Of a stretch of 64,000 nucleotides of DNA, positions 1-9,308 are shown one piece after another (positions within the stretch are counted from its first letter, which is position 1; the number at the start of each line of letters is the position of its first letter). Below the pieces are notes generated by a model that worked only from the letters and a program-made list of their open reading frames with translations, was not told the origin of the DNA and searched no databases. The DNA is taken from the NCBI RefSeq assembly GCF_001439815.1, contig NZ_JYLM01000005.1, forward strand, positions 310,001-374,000, given 5' to 3'. The position numbers and the translations under genes are program-made. The DNA is from Pseudomonas orientalis. GTDB lineage: Bacteria > Pseudomonadota > Gammaproteobacteria > Pseudomonadales > Pseudomonadaceae.

Positions 1-1164
1 GCTGCGCGGGTGCGCCAGGCGTTGAAGGATGGCCTGGCGGTGAAGGTGCGCGGCAAGGTCTCGTTGTTCGAGGGCCGTGGCGACTACCAGTTGATCCTCG
101 ACACTGTGGAGCCGGCCGGTGATGGCGCGCTGCGCCTGGCCTTCGATGCACTGAAGGAAAAGCTCAGCGCCGAAGGCCTGTTCAGTGCCGAGCGCAAGGT
201 GCCCTTGCCGGCGCATCCTCGGCGCATCGGCATTATCAGTTCGCCGACCGGCGCGGTGATTCGCGACATCATCAGCGTGTTCCGCCGCCGCGCGCCGAAC
301 ATTGAATTGACCTTGATCCCGACCGCCGTGCAAGGCCGCGAGGCCATCGCGCAGATTGTGCGTGCGCTGAAACTCGCCGACGCCCGCGGCTTCGACGCGC
401 TGATCCTGGCCCGTGGCGGCGGCTCGCTGGAAGACCTCTGGTGCTTCAACGAAGAAGCCGTGGCCCGGGCGGTGGATGCCTGCGTCACGCCCATCGTCAG
501 CGCGGTCGGCCATGAAACCGATGTGTCGATCAGCGACTTCGTGGCGGACGTGCGCGCCCCTACCCCGTCCGCTGCCGCTGAACTGCTGGCCCCGGACGCC
601 AGCCACCTGGTGCGTCAAGTCGAGAACCTGCATCGCCGCCTGGTGCTGTTGATGCACAACCGCCTGCGCCACGATCGCCTGCGCCTGGAGGGCATGGCCC
701 GGCGCCTGCGCCACCCCGGTGAACGTCTGCGCCAGCAGGCCCAGCGCCTGGATGACCTGGACATGCGCCTGCGCCGCGCTTTCGAGCGCAGCCTCAATAC
801 CCGTCGCGAACGCTTGATTCGTCTGGAAACCCGCCTCGCCGGCCAACATCCGGGGCGGCAACTGGCCCTGCTGCGCCAGCGCCTGGACAGCCTCGCCGAA
901 CGCCTGCCCCGCGCCATGCGCGAAGGTCTCAAGGCGCGGCGCCTGCAACTGCAAAGCCAGGTGCAGACGCTGCACGTGGTCAGCCCGCTGGCGACCCTGG
1001 GCCGTGGCTACAGCATCCTGCTGGACGAGCGCGGCCAGGCGATTCGCAACGCCGCGCAAACCCACACCGGCCAGCGGCTGACCGCACGTCTCGGTGAGGG
1101 CCAGTTGCAAGTACGGGTGGAAGACAACCACCTGACACCCGTCACCCTCTCGTTACTGGATTGA
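1..1164 (+). CDS. xseA: Exodeoxyribonuclease VII large subunit, 3' part (5' end outside window)
   Basis: Large, catalytic subunit of exonuclease VII, which with XseB degrades single-stranded DNA into oligonucleotides in the cytoplasm. The reading frame is open from base 1, so the N-terminal OB-fold part lies mostly upstream. About 387 codons remain, against about 450-460 for the family. Visible blocks are the central catalytic region (RIGIISSPTGAVIRD, ARGGGSLEDLW, SAVGHETDVSISDFVADVRAPTPSAAAEL), then a long Arg/Leu-rich coiled-coil, and the family-typical end PLATLGRGYSIL. The M23 peptidase gene follows 3 bp downstream. Identity is certain; only the start is missing. Confidence 0.97.
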   Translation, partial: AARVRQALKDGLAVKVRGKVSLFEGRGDYQLILDTVEPAGDGALRLAFDALKEKLSAEGLFSAERKVPLPAHPRRIGIISSPTGAVIRDIISVFRRRAPNIELTLIPTAVQGREAIAQIVRALKLADARGFDALILARGGGSLEDLWCFNEEAVARAVDACVTPIVSAVGHETDVSISDFVADVRAPTPSAAAELLAPDASHLVRQVENLHRRLVLLMHNRLRHDRLRLEGMARRLRHPGERLRQQAQRLDDLDMRLRRAFERSLNTRRERLIRLETRLAGQHPGRQLALLRQRLDSLAERLPRAMREGLKARRLQLQSQVQTLHVVSPLATLGRGYSILLDERGQAIRNAAQTHTGQRLTARLGEGQLQVRVEDNHLTPVTLSLLD

Positions 1165-1167
1165 CCG

Positions 1168-1989
1168 ATGCCACGCTTTCTCAGCTTGTTGATGCTCGCT
1201 TGCCTGACCTTCAATGCCCACGCCGACAGCTACATCACACGCCTGCTGAACAAGCCGGTGCCCGGTGGCGTCGCTGTCGTGGACCTGGGCACTGCGGCGA
1301 CCGCACCCAAGGCCACCTACCTGAACAGGCCGGTGCTGGTGGTGAAGGAGCAAAACCATTGGCTGGCGATTGTAGGCATCCCGTTGACGGTCAAGCCCGG
1401 CACCGAACGCATTACCAGTAGCGGTCAGCAACTGCCGTTCGTGGTGGGTTTCAAGAAATACCCCGAGCAGCGCATCACCTTGAAGAACAAAAACCAGGTC
1501 AACCCGGAACCGGCGCAACTCAAGCGCATCGAGGGCGAACTGGCCGTGCAGCTCAAGGCCTACCGCAGCTTCAGTCCGAACACACCGAGCAACCTGCTGC
1601 TGGACAAACCGGTCAACGGGCCGCTGTCGAGCAAGTTCGGGGTAAGACGGTTCTTCAATGGCGAGGAGCGCAATCCCCATTCCGGCCTGGACTTTGCCGT
1701 GGGCGCGGGCACGCCGATCAAGACGCCGGCGGCAGGCAAGGTGATCCTGACCGGTAACTACTTCTTCAACGGCAACACCGTGTTCGTCGACCATGGCCAG
1801 GGCTTCATCAGCATGTTCTGTCATATGTCGAAGATTGACGTGAAAGTCGGCGACCAGCTGGCGCGCGGCGCGGTCGTGGGCAAGGTCGGCTCGACGGGCC
1901 GGGCCACCGGGCCGCATATGCACTGGAACGTCAGCCTGAACGACGCGCGGGTTGACCCGGCCATTTTCATTGGTGCGTTTCAGCCCTGA
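1168..1989 (+). CDS. Exported M23 (LytM) family peptidoglycan endopeptidase
   Basis: A 273-residue protein with a signal peptide (about residues 1-19, cleavage near AHADS) and a C-terminal LytM/M23 domain (about 150-270). The zinc-site motifs are visible: NPHSGLDFAVG (HxxxD), FCHMS, and GPHMHWN (HxH). This points to a periplasmic metallo-endopeptidase that cuts peptide cross-links in peptidoglycan, or a degenerate activator of amidases; since the metal ligands are present I favour an active enzyme. It starts 3 bp after xseA stops, so it is probably co-transcribed with it. The N-terminal 130 residues look like the extra domain common in Pseudomonas M23 proteins. Confidence 0.9.
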   Translation: MPRFLSLLMLACLTFNAHADSYITRLLNKPVPGGVAVVDLGTAATAPKATYLNRPVLVVKEQNHWLAIVGIPLTVKPGTERITSSGQQLPFVVGFKKYPEQRITLKNKNQVNPEPAQLKRIEGELAVQLKAYRSFSPNTPSNLLLDKPVNGPLSSKFGVRRFFNGEERNPHSGLDFAVGAGTPIKTPAAGKVILTGNYFFNGNTVFVDHGQGFISMFCHMSKIDVKVGDQLARGAVVGKVGSTGRATGPHMHWNVSLNDARVDPAIFIGAFQP

Positions 1990-2151
1990 CCGGCGCCTCC
2001 ACTGCGGGACTTTCAACGCGGTGCGTTACCATCGCCTTACACTTTCGACAGGAACTGTCTGATGCCCAATCTTCACCCAATCAACGCATTACACGGAGCG
2101 TAACGAGCATGAATTGACACATGGACATCCACATCCAGTGAGACTCACCTT

Positions 2152-5100
2152 ATGTTCTCCCTTACCCAATCGCTATCAGAGCGGCATCAGCCACTCTCCA
2201 CGACGTCTTCCGCCACCCTTGCGCCCCTTGTATTACCCGCCGCCTTACCTACGCCCGCCTTCACCACACAAGAACCTGCGCCTCCCTCGAGCTACGCACC
2301 GGACAGCCCGGCCGTTCCCAACTCGTATGCCATGAACCCCGCCAAAATGCGCTACGCGCAACTGGTGAAGCATTTCAAACCCACCAAGCAGTCAGCGCTG
2401 AGCCTTGAACACGCTCTTCTGACTGAAGACCTGCAGCGGCTGCACAGCAGACAGCCGAAGTTTGAAACCTTTATTCAGGCACAGCTTGAAAAAGCGTTCC
2501 CGGACCTCAGGCCTCTGGATGCCCACCTCCTGTATTACGACCGCTACCGCGTCGGCAGTGACGCCAAGTCGCCGGAATCCTCCGAGCCCCTGATGACCGC
2601 GCTGGCCGCAATGGTTAAAAAAATCCTGGCCAATCCGAATGCGCTGATGCGCCCCGAGCGCAACGTACGCACCGAATTCGCGACGCGGCAAACCCCAGGC
2701 GCCCCTGGAACACCCGCCCTCACGTCCAGTTCATTGCAATCCATTGCCCGAAGCATTGCCACGCAATATCCCCAGGCACTTGAAGCATTCTGGAGTACGC
2801 CCGGGCCAGTGGAGGGGGAGCCGAAACTGCAGCTGTCGCCAAAAGACCATCTGTTGATCCTGCATAAGAAACAATTGTCGATCCTGGCCTCGCTGCGTGA
2901 GAACGACGGCACCCTGAGTGCGCAAAGCAAGGAGCTGATCGACAACGCACTGCGCTATCCCACCCTGGCCGCCCGGGAAAAGAAATTCGCCCATGGCGCT
3001 CGCCTGGGGGTCTATCCCGTGACGGTCGATAACAAAACAGAACGCGGCGCGATGCTGGGGGGCGCATTTCTCATCACCCGCAATGACGGCTCCCATGACA
3101 GCCCGCCGACGTGGCCGAATGGGCGCACCCTTACGCTCAATGAGGCAAATGGCCCGGTGGTGCTTTACACACCCGCAGAAGGTTTCGAGGAGTTTGCCAC
3201 GCCGGCCCAGGCACGCCAGGCCTTGGCAAACCGCCTGGATCAAGGCGCAACCGATGCGCAGCTGTTACTGCAGACTTTGCCGCCCTCGCTGCAAAACCGG
3301 CCTGGTTCGTTTACCGGGGAAGACCTGATGCTCAGTGTCGAGCCGTCATCCGGGGATGTACTGGCAGAAGCCATACCCTGGATGCTCAAACGCCAGCAGG
3401 CGGAGATCGATACCCACCTGAGCAAAGCCCTGGCGCCCGCTGACGGCATCAATCCACTCACCGACGGCGCCTCACTCCAGAGCATTGACGATGCGGCCGA
3501 CTGGTCTTATCTGCTTGATGGCAACAACGCCATGCAGGCGCGCGATGCCAAACTGGCCGATAAATACCAACCCGAGTGGCTAAAAAACCTGAACCCGCTG
3601 CAAGAAGCCTTTTTTACGCGCCTGGAAGAGGAACAGGAAAAAAGCTTGAACACGCTGACGCCGATGCTGGAGAAAATTCCTTCACTGCCACGCTTCTCCC
3701 GTGAGCGGATGAATGCCGCCATCCAGCAGCGCTACCCGAATGCACACATCGATGCCGATAAGCTCATGGTTCAGGTGCTCACCCGAACCGGTGTTCATGG
3801 CGGCAGGGGAACCGGCCAGCCTCTCTACGCGAACCAGCAAAGCGTAAGCCTGACAGACCTGGCGCTGAAGAACCCCAGCGGGTTTCCAGCCGTGGAGAGA
3901 GGCACGTTTACCGATGTAAAAATGACCCTGCCGCTCGTCGACACCCAGGGCGAGCCCATCCTGGATCTGGCGGGCAATCCGGTTACCCTGGACACCGACG
4001 ACCTCAAGAAACTGGTCAACGCCACTGATGTCGGGGGTGAATACGTCAAACTGCTGAAACGCGAGATGAGCACTGATGCCGAATCGGGCAGCGCTGCGCA
4101 ATTGCGTACGGCGTGGAAGGACAGCCTGAAAGCCACCCTGACCAAAGAGGCGTTTCTCGCCGAGCTCAATCCCGAGGCCTACACGGAACCGGCAACCGAA
4201 GACACCAGCACCAAACGTGCGGCGCAATGGGTGGATGCGGTGGTGGAACACCCCGATCCTGCAACGCGCCCCCAGGTGGACGGGAAAACCATCGTTGCCA
4301 ACAGCCTTATCCACCGCGGGCTGGCTGTACAGGGCGTGATGGTGATCGGCAACCGGACCGACGCGTCACTGGTGCTGTACACCCCCAAGGCGCCTGACGG
4401 CATCACCTTTCGTGAAGTGGCTGACCACAAGAGCCTGGACACCCTGTTGGCCAAGGGCGAATGGGCGTCCTACATTGCGCAAAGAAAATCGCCGGTCAGC
4501 AAGGATCAGATTGATGAGTTCAAGGACGCGATTAAAAACCGTGCCTACAACCCAATGAAGATAATAGATCCGGAACTGATCATCTCATCGGTCAAGCTGT
4601 TGGGCGGCGCCATAAGCCTGGAACCCATCGACACCAATGCTCAGGATCATCTGTACAAACAGCATGTACAGATGATGATCGACCGAGCTGATCACCAGTC
4701 CGTGAGCAGCGCCGAAGTCGCAGAGCAATCGAAACTCAACAAAATCGAGTTCGGCATTGAAGTAGCATTGATTTTCGCCGATCTGATACCGGTGGCCGGC
4801 AAAGGCATATCCACCGGGATTCGTCTGGGCAAGGCCGGCGTCACGGCGTTACGCGCCAATAGCAGAATCCTGCCGCACCTGATCAAAAAGCCCGGCCTGG
4901 CGCGCGCGATCTACAGCGATTTCACCCTGGCGGGATCGCGCATCTACAATGTTCGCGCGGCGCCGCTGCGCCCGGTGTTCAGAGCATCAACGACGACGGG
5001 CACGCTGACCCCACAGGTGGGCTCCAGAGCGTTACCTGCTCCGGTCATGCCAACGCCCGCGCTCGCCGCCACCAGCAGTCGCGTTGCCAGCGTCGGTTCC

Positions 5101-6270
5101 CGTACCACCACCGCCGTCGCCTTGCCGAACCGTGACTTAAGCGCGTTTACCCTGCCCGATGAGATCATCAGTGGCCGCCCCTTGAGACCCGATGGTACTT
5201 ATAACGTCGAGGACAACTGGTACGTACGTTTTACCGACAGCACCGGCACGAACGGGGTTTACCAGATTGACTCGGTATTTCACGCACGCAGCGGGCAGGT
5301 CAATATTGTTGATCCCAACGCCCCGTTGACGGCGCCCAGGGGCAGCCGAATCGTGGCGTCCCTGCAATCGGCTGGAAACGGCGAATGGCGGCTCAATGAG
5401 TTGCGCGGAGGTGCTCCGACTCAGGGAGGAGAAGCGCCGGTCAAAAAAACCTTGCCCGAGACCGAATACATCAGCCGCAACCACGGTCGACTGGTGGAAG
5501 CCGACTTCACCCCCAGGTCGCTGCCGGTGGCCAGGCATTGGTTCAGGCGAGATGCACAGCAGTTCTACCAGAGCATGACCGCAGGGAGACAAATGCCGCC
5601 ACGCCCGCCTCGACTCGACCTGGCACCCAACACAGCGCCCGCTGAACTCCTCAAGAATGCCTACCAGACCAGTGACGTTGTGGTACTGGGCGAGAGCCAT
5701 AACGAAATCGCCAGCTTTCAACTGCTCAAGGAGAACATGCAAACCCTCAAGGAGGCCGGCGTGAAAGCCATCTACCTGGAAAATGTCGAGACCGACGCCG
5801 CAGGCCAGGTCAGGGATGTTGGGATGGGCAGTGGCCGCCCGCCCGGCGCCTCGCCCACACTCTCGGAATTATCCAGCCTCGCCCAGGAAAACGGGATAGC
5901 AATACGAGCCCTGGAACATCGCTACCTGACTCGCCGAGCGGACATGCCGGGCTTCTACGGCGATATCGGCGACAACGACAAGGGCGTGACGCGTTTGCAG
6001 GAATTCAACTACTACGCGACGCGCATCCTGCAGAACCGCAGACCCGGCGAAAAAGTGCTGGCCCTGGTAGGCAAGGCTCACATGAATACGTCCCGGAACG
6101 TGCCAGGCCTGGCCGAACTCAATGGTGGCGTCGGGATAGGCGTGTACCCGGCCACGACTTATAACAAGAGCATTGCCATCAGCGGCCCATCCATCCCGAG
6201 GGACCCCGGACGCATTGTGACGGGCAGCCATACGGCTGGAGATTATCAAGCCTTTCAGAAAATCACCTGA
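2152..6270 (+). CDS. Large dermonecrotic-toxin-like protein with C-terminal TIKI/ChaN-like domain
   Basis: A 1372-residue protein without a signal peptide. The N-terminal half resembles the N-terminal region of Pseudomonas dermonecrotic-type toxins (recalled similarity). Around residues 865-945 is a hydrophobic stretch (VALIFADLIPVAGKGI) that could insert into a membrane. The C-terminal domain (about 1165-1345) carries GESH near residue 1181 and GKAHM near 1307, the paired motifs of ChaN, erythromycin-esterase and TIKI-type folds; I recall the C2 domain of Pasteurella multocida toxin being placed in that fold group. It lies between the xseA/M23 pair and leuA, normally a core location, with no secretion or immunity gene beside it. 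The ribosome-binding site is weak and an internal Met near residue 60 is an alternative start. Toxin function is inferred. Confidence 0.7.
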   Translation: MFSLTQSLSERHQPLSTTSSATLAPLVLPAALPTPAFTTQEPAPPSSYAPDSPAVPNSYAMNPAKMRYAQLVKHFKPTKQSALSLEHALLTEDLQRLHSRQPKFETFIQAQLEKAFPDLRPLDAHLLYYDRYRVGSDAKSPESSEPLMTALAAMVKKILANPNALMRPERNVRTEFATRQTPGAPGTPALTSSSLQSIARSIATQYPQALEAFWSTPGPVEGEPKLQLSPKDHLLILHKKQLSILASLRENDGTLSAQSKELIDNALRYPTLAAREKKFAHGARLGVYPVTVDNKTERGAMLGGAFLITRNDGSHDSPPTWPNGRTLTLNEANGPVVLYTPAEGFEEFATPAQARQALANRLDQGATDAQLLLQTLPPSLQNRPGSFTGEDLMLSVEPSSGDVLAEAIPWMLKRQQAEIDTHLSKALAPADGINPLTDGASLQSIDDAADWSYLLDGNNAMQARDAKLADKYQPEWLKNLNPLQEAFFTRLEEEQEKSLNTLTPMLEKIPSLPRFSRERMNAAIQQRYPNAHIDADKLMVQVLTRTGVHGGRGTGQPLYANQQSVSLTDLALKNPSGFPAVERGTFTDVKMTLPLVDTQGEPILDLAGNPVTLDTDDLKKLVNATDVGGEYVKLLKREMSTDAESGSAAQLRTAWKDSLKATLTKEAFLAELNPEAYTEPATEDTSTKRAAQWVDAVVEHPDPATRPQVDGKTIVANSLIHRGLAVQGVMVIGNRTDASLVLYTPKAPDGITFREVADHKSLDTLLAKGEWASYIAQRKSPVSKDQIDEFKDAIKNRAYNPMKIIDPELIISSVKLLGGAISLEPIDTNAQDHLYKQHVQMMIDRADHQSVSSAEVAEQSKLNKIEFGIEVALIFADLIPVAGKGISTGIRLGKAGVTALRANSRILPHLIKKPGLARAIYSDFTLAGSRIYNVRAAPLRPVFRASTTTGTLTPQVGSRALPAPVMPTPALAATSSRVASVGSRTTTAVALPNRDLSAFTLPDEIISGRPLRPDGTYNVEDNWYVRFTDSTGTNGVYQIDSVFHARSGQVNIVDPNAPLTAPRGSRIVASLQSAGNGEWRLNELRGGAPTQGGEAPVKKTLPETEYISRNHGRLVEADFTPRSLPVARHWFRRDAQQFYQSMTAGRQMPPRPPRLDLAPNTAPAELLKNAYQTSDVVVLGESHNEIASFQLLKENMQTLKEAGVKAIYLENVETDAAGQVRDVGMGSGRPPGASPTLSELSSLAQENGIAIRALEHRYLTRRADMPGFYGDIGDNDKGVTRLQEFNYYATRILQNRRPGEKVLALVGKAHMNTSRNVPGLAELNGGVGIGVYPATTYNKSIAISGPSIPRDPGRIVTGSHTAGDYQAFQKIT

Positions 6271-6293
6271 GCGAGCTCTGCGAGGACGGTCAG

Positions 6294-6316
6294 CAATGGT
6301 GAGTCCTTCACCATTG
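6294..6316. other. Perfect short inverted repeat after the toxin gene
   Basis: CAATGGTGA and TCACCATTG form a 9-bp stem with a 5-base loop, 23 bp after the toxin stop codon. There is no T-run, so it is not a clear intrinsic terminator; it may stabilise the 3' end of the transcript. Apart from this and the small ORF at 6509, the 406-bp gap before leuA shows nothing recognisable. Confidence 0.4.
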
Positions 6317-6508
6317 CCCCGCGCGGCTGAGAGCACGCCCCTCGGCCTTTAATTCTTAAATTGTGCAGCTCGAGAAGGCGCAGCAATAAAAACAAATAAG
6401 TTTTACAAAACCAACAATAAATCCCTCTAAAAATGCGCAACTGGAGAAATTCTATCGATTTTTCAAGATCACTTGCCATCTGCCGTGCCCACGATTAGGG
6501 TTGGGCTT

Positions 6509-6586
6509 ATGAAAACCTCTCACACCCTCATTCAGCTCCGCCAGCACCGCAGCCTGTGCCTTGTCAGCGCACGACTGCCAGGCTGA
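6509..6586 (+). CDS. Candidate leuA leader peptide (25 residues)
   Basis: A small ORF ending 90 bp before leuA, too short for routine calling. An AGGG at 6497-6500 sits 8 bases before the ATG. The peptide (MKTSHTLIQLRQHRSLCLVS, then ARLPG) has 5 leucines in 25 residues. leuA operons in other proteobacteria are controlled by leucine-rich leader peptides through attenuation, so position and composition fit. A GGCCG/CGGCC hairpin follows at about 6639-6656 but lacks a U-run, so classic termination is not evident; translational or Rho-dependent control would be needed. Not proven to be translated. Confidence 0.4.
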   Translation: MKTSHTLIQLRQHRSLCLVSARLPG

Positions 6587-6676
6587 ATCGATCTGTCTCG
6601 CCCCAAGCGTCGCCCCAATAAATAATAGTGACCCGGCAGGCCGCCTCTTCTCGGCCCTACACCAAAGGATTTTGCG

Positions 6677-8356
6677 ATGAGCATGCTCAAAGACCCGTCT
6701 TCGAAGTACCGCGCGTTCCCGACCATCGATATCCCGGACCGCACCTGGCCGTCGAAAACCATCACCACCGCGCCGATCTGGTGCAGCTCCGACTTGCGTG
6801 ATGGCAACCAGTCGCTGATCGAGCCGATGGACGCGGCGAAAAAGCTGCGTTTCTGGAAGACCCTGGTCGCGGTCGGCGTGAAGGAAATCGAAGCCTCCTT
6901 CCCGGCCGCGTCGCAAACCGATTTCGACTTCGTGCGCACCCTGATCGAAGACAACCACATCCCCGAGGACACCACCATCCAGGTGCTGACCCAGGGCCGT
7001 GAAGACCTGATTGCGCGCACCTTCGAATCCCTGCGCGGCGCCAAGAAAGCCATCGTGCATTTGTACAATGCCACCTCGCCGTCGTTCCGCCGCATTGTGT
7101 TCAACCAGGACAAGGACGGCATCAAGGCCATCGCGGTCAACGCCGCCAAGCTGTTCGTCAAATACGCCGCGCAGCAGCCGCAAACCCAGTGGACCTTCGA
7201 ATACTCCCCGGAAACCTTCAGCGCCACGGAGCTTGAGTTCGCCAAGGAAGTCTGTGACGCGGTGATCGAGGTGTGGAACCCGACGCCCGAGCACAAGATG
7301 ATCCTCAACTTGCCTGCCACCGTGGAGTGCGCCACGCCGAATATCTATGCCGACCAGATCGAGTGGTTCGGTCGCCATATCAACCGTCGTGACAGCGTGA
7401 TTATCAGCCTGCACACCCACAACGACCGTGGCACTGGCGTAGCCGCCACCGAACTGGGCCTGATGGCCGGCGCCGATCGCGTCGAAGGCTGCCTGTTCGG
7501 CAACGGCGAGCGTACCGGTAACGTCGACCTGGTCACCGTGGCCTTGAACATGTACACCCAGGGCCTCGACCCGCAGCTGGATTTCTCCGACATCGACGGC
7601 GTGCGCAAGGTCGTCGAGGAGTGCAACCAGATCCAGGTGCACCCGCGCCATCCGTATGTCGGCGACCTGGTGCACACCGCGTTCTCCGGCTCCCACCAGG
7701 ACGCGATCCGCAAGGGCTTCTCCCAGCAGAAAGACGATGCACTGTGGGAAGTGCCGTACTTGCCGATCGACCCGGCCGACATCGGCCGCAGCTACGAAGC
7801 GGTGATCCGTGTGAACAGCCAGTCGGGTAAGGGCGGCATCGCCTACCTGCTGGAACAGGAATACGACATCAGCTTGCCGCGCCGCATGCAGATCGAATTC
7901 AGCCAGGTGGTACAGGCCGAGACCGACCGCGTGGGCCTGGAGATGACCGCACCGCAGATCTACGCGTTGCTGCAGCGTGAATACCTGCAAGCCAACACCC
8001 CGTATGCGCTGGTCAGCCACCGCCTGCAGGAAGAAAACGGCAACAGCTATGTGGAAGTGGAAGTCTCCGGCAAGGGCCAGGGCGAAACCAACCTGCACTG
8101 GAAAGGCAAAGGCAACGGCGCGCTGGAAGCGCTGGTGGCTGGCTTGCCGATCGGTGTGGAGATCATGGATTACAACGAACACGCGATTGGCGCGGGCACC
8201 AACGCCAAAGCGGCGGCCTACATCGAACTGCGCGTGAATGGCGAGCGTCCGGTGCATGGCGTGGGGATTGATGAAAACATCACCACGGCAAGCTTCAAGG
8301 CGCTGTTCAGTGCGCTGAACCGTTCGTTGAGCCAGCAGGAAGCGAAGGCGGCGTAA
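6677..8356 (+). CDS. leuA: 2-isopropylmalate synthase
   Basis: Condenses acetyl-CoA with 2-ketoisovalerate in the first committed step of leucine synthesis. The 559-residue length and the motifs [15 protein letters not shown] (catalytic/metal site near the N-terminus), [43 protein letters not shown] and a C-terminal regulatory domain (about 430-555) identify the LeuA type-2 family. AAAGGA at 6664-6669 gives a well-placed ribosome-binding site. It is monocistronic here and followed by a strong terminator at 8375. The candidate leader peptide at 6509 may regulate it by leucine supply. Confidence 0.97.
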   Translation: MSMLKDPSSKYRAFPTIDIPDRTWPSKTITTAPIWCSSDLRDGNQSLIEPMDAAKKLRFWKTLVAVGVKEIEASFPAASQTDFDFVRTLIEDNHIPEDTTIQVLTQGREDLIARTFESLRGAKKAIVHLYNATSPSFRRIVFNQDKDGIKAIAVNAAKLFVKYAAQQPQTQWTFEYSPETFSATELEFAKEVCDAVIEVWNPTPEHKMILNLPATVECATPNIYADQIEWFGRHINRRDSVIISLHTHNDRGTGVAATELGLMAGADRVEGCLFGNGERTGNVDLVTVALNMYTQGLDPQLDFSDIDGVRKVVEECNQIQVHPRHPYVGDLVHTAFSGSHQDAIRKGFSQQKDDALWEVPYLPIDPADIGRSYEAVIRVNSQSGKGGIAYLLEQEYDISLPRRMQIEFSQVVQAETDRVGLEMTAPQIYALLQREYLQANTPYALVSHRLQEENGNSYVEVEVSGKGQGETNLHWKGKGNGALEALVAGLPIGVEIMDYNEHAIGAGTNAKAAAYIELRVNGERPVHGVGIDENITTASFKALFSALNRSLSQQEAKAA

Positions 8357-8374
8357 GCTTTATCGGCGCAATGC

Positions 8375-8409
8375 AAAAGGCCCCTGGGTGAGAATCCAGG
8401 GGCCTTTTT
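8375..8409 (+). terminator. Intrinsic terminator of leuA
   Basis: AAAAGGCCCCTGG, loop, CCAGGGGCCTTTTT, 19 bases after the leuA stop codon; a 10-plus-bp GC-rich stem ending in five T. Confidence 0.9.
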
Positions 8410-8442
8410 ACTGTGGGCTATGGTGGTGCTGCTAATGGCCTC

Positions 8443-8507
8443 ATCGGGGGCAAGCCCCCTCCCACAGGGGAATGCATTCCAAATGTGGGAGGGGGCTTGC
8501 CCCCGAT
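8443..8507. repeat. Inverted pair of REP palindromes
   Basis: Two copies of the GGGAGGGGGCTTGCCCCC-type REP in opposite orientation (8443-8466 and 8484-8507), separated by 17 bases, between the converging leuA and amidase genes. This is the usual extragenic placement for Pseudomonas REP doublets mobilised by RAYT transposases; no RAYT gene is in the window. Confidence 0.85.
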
Positions 8508-8516
8508 GGCGGCCTG

Positions 8517-9308
8517 TCAGACAAACTGAAAGCTATCGGCATCCAGATTCGCCGGGAATTTGGTGCGATACGCCGCTAGCTCCGCTGCATCCAGAATCAC
8601 CTGGAATACCCCATCCGCCTCCCCCGCGCTCAGCAATGTCTCACCCTGGAAATCCAACACCTGGCTATCGCCAGTGTAGGCAAAGCCCTTGCCGTCAGTC
8701 CCCACCCGATTTACCGCCGCCACATAGCACAGGTTTTCAATCGCCCTTGCTGGCAATAAACGGTTCCAGTGCTGACGCCGCGCACCCGGCCAGTTGGCGG
8801 TATACAGCAACAAGTCGGTATCCTGGGCATCGCGACTCCACACCGGGAAGCGCAGGTCGTAGCAAATCAGCGGGCGGATACGCCAGCCTTTCAACTCGAA
8901 CTGCACTTGGCGCTCGCCGGGCGTGTAATGATCGTGTTCGCCGGCCATGCGGAACAGGTGGCGTTTGTCGTAATGCAGCACTTCACCGTCGGGGCGCGCC
9001 CAGAGCAGGCGGTTACGGTGGCTGCCGTCCGCCGCCTGGATGATCACACTGCCGGTGATCACGGCGTTGTATTTCGCCGCCTGGGCCTGAAGCCAGCGCT
9101 GAGTCGGGCCGTTTTCCTGTTCGGCCAGGGCGGCCGATTCCATCGAGAACCCGGTGGTGAACATCTCCGGCAATACGATCAGGTCGGCGCCGTTGGCCTG
9201 CTCCAGCAGCAGCTCGAAATGCTCGAGATTGGCCTGACGGTCGTGCCACGCCAGGGTGGTCTGGATCAGGGCGATGTTCAGGTTCGCCAAGGTACTCAAA
9301 TCACGCAT
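8517..9308 (-). CDS. Nitrilase-family omega-amidase (YafV-like)
   Basis: A 263-residue carbon-nitrogen hydrolase with the Glu-Lys-Cys triad visible: PEMFTTGF (Glu), YDKRHLF (Lys), ICYDLRFPVW (Cys). The closest functional group is the omega-amidases that hydrolyse 2-oxoglutaramate or 2-oxosuccinamate left by glutamine/methionine transaminases. I chose the ATG at 9308 (MRDLSTLANL), not the upstream extension, because the extension lies inside the aminotransferase gene. The start overlaps that gene's end by 13 bp, so the two are translationally linked and probably act in one salvage step: transaminate with glutamine, then de-amidate the keto product. Confidence 0.9.
   Translation of the reverse strand: MRDLSTLANLNIALIQTTLAWHDRQANLEHFELLLEQANGADLIVLPEMFTTGFSMESAALAEQENGPTQRWLQAQAAKYNAVITGSVIIQAADGSHRNRLLWARPDGEVLHYDKRHLFRMAGEHDHYTPGERQVQFELKGWRIRPLICYDLRFPVWSRDAQDTDLLLYTANWPGARRQHWNRLLPARAIENLCYVAAVNRVGTDGKGFAYTGDSQVLDFQGETLLSAGEADGVFQVILDAAELAAYRTKFPANLDADSFQFV

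Noticed and set aside
6639..6656. GGCCG/CGGCC hairpin before leuA as an intrinsic attenuator
   Set aside because: Only 5 bp of stem and no T-run, so it cannot be called a terminator from sequence alone.
6452..8257. 601-codon minus-strand ORF opposite leuA
   Set aside because: It is a shadow of leuA caused by high GC at third positions; the protein is His/Val/Gly/Arg-rich with no domain, and leuA is certain.
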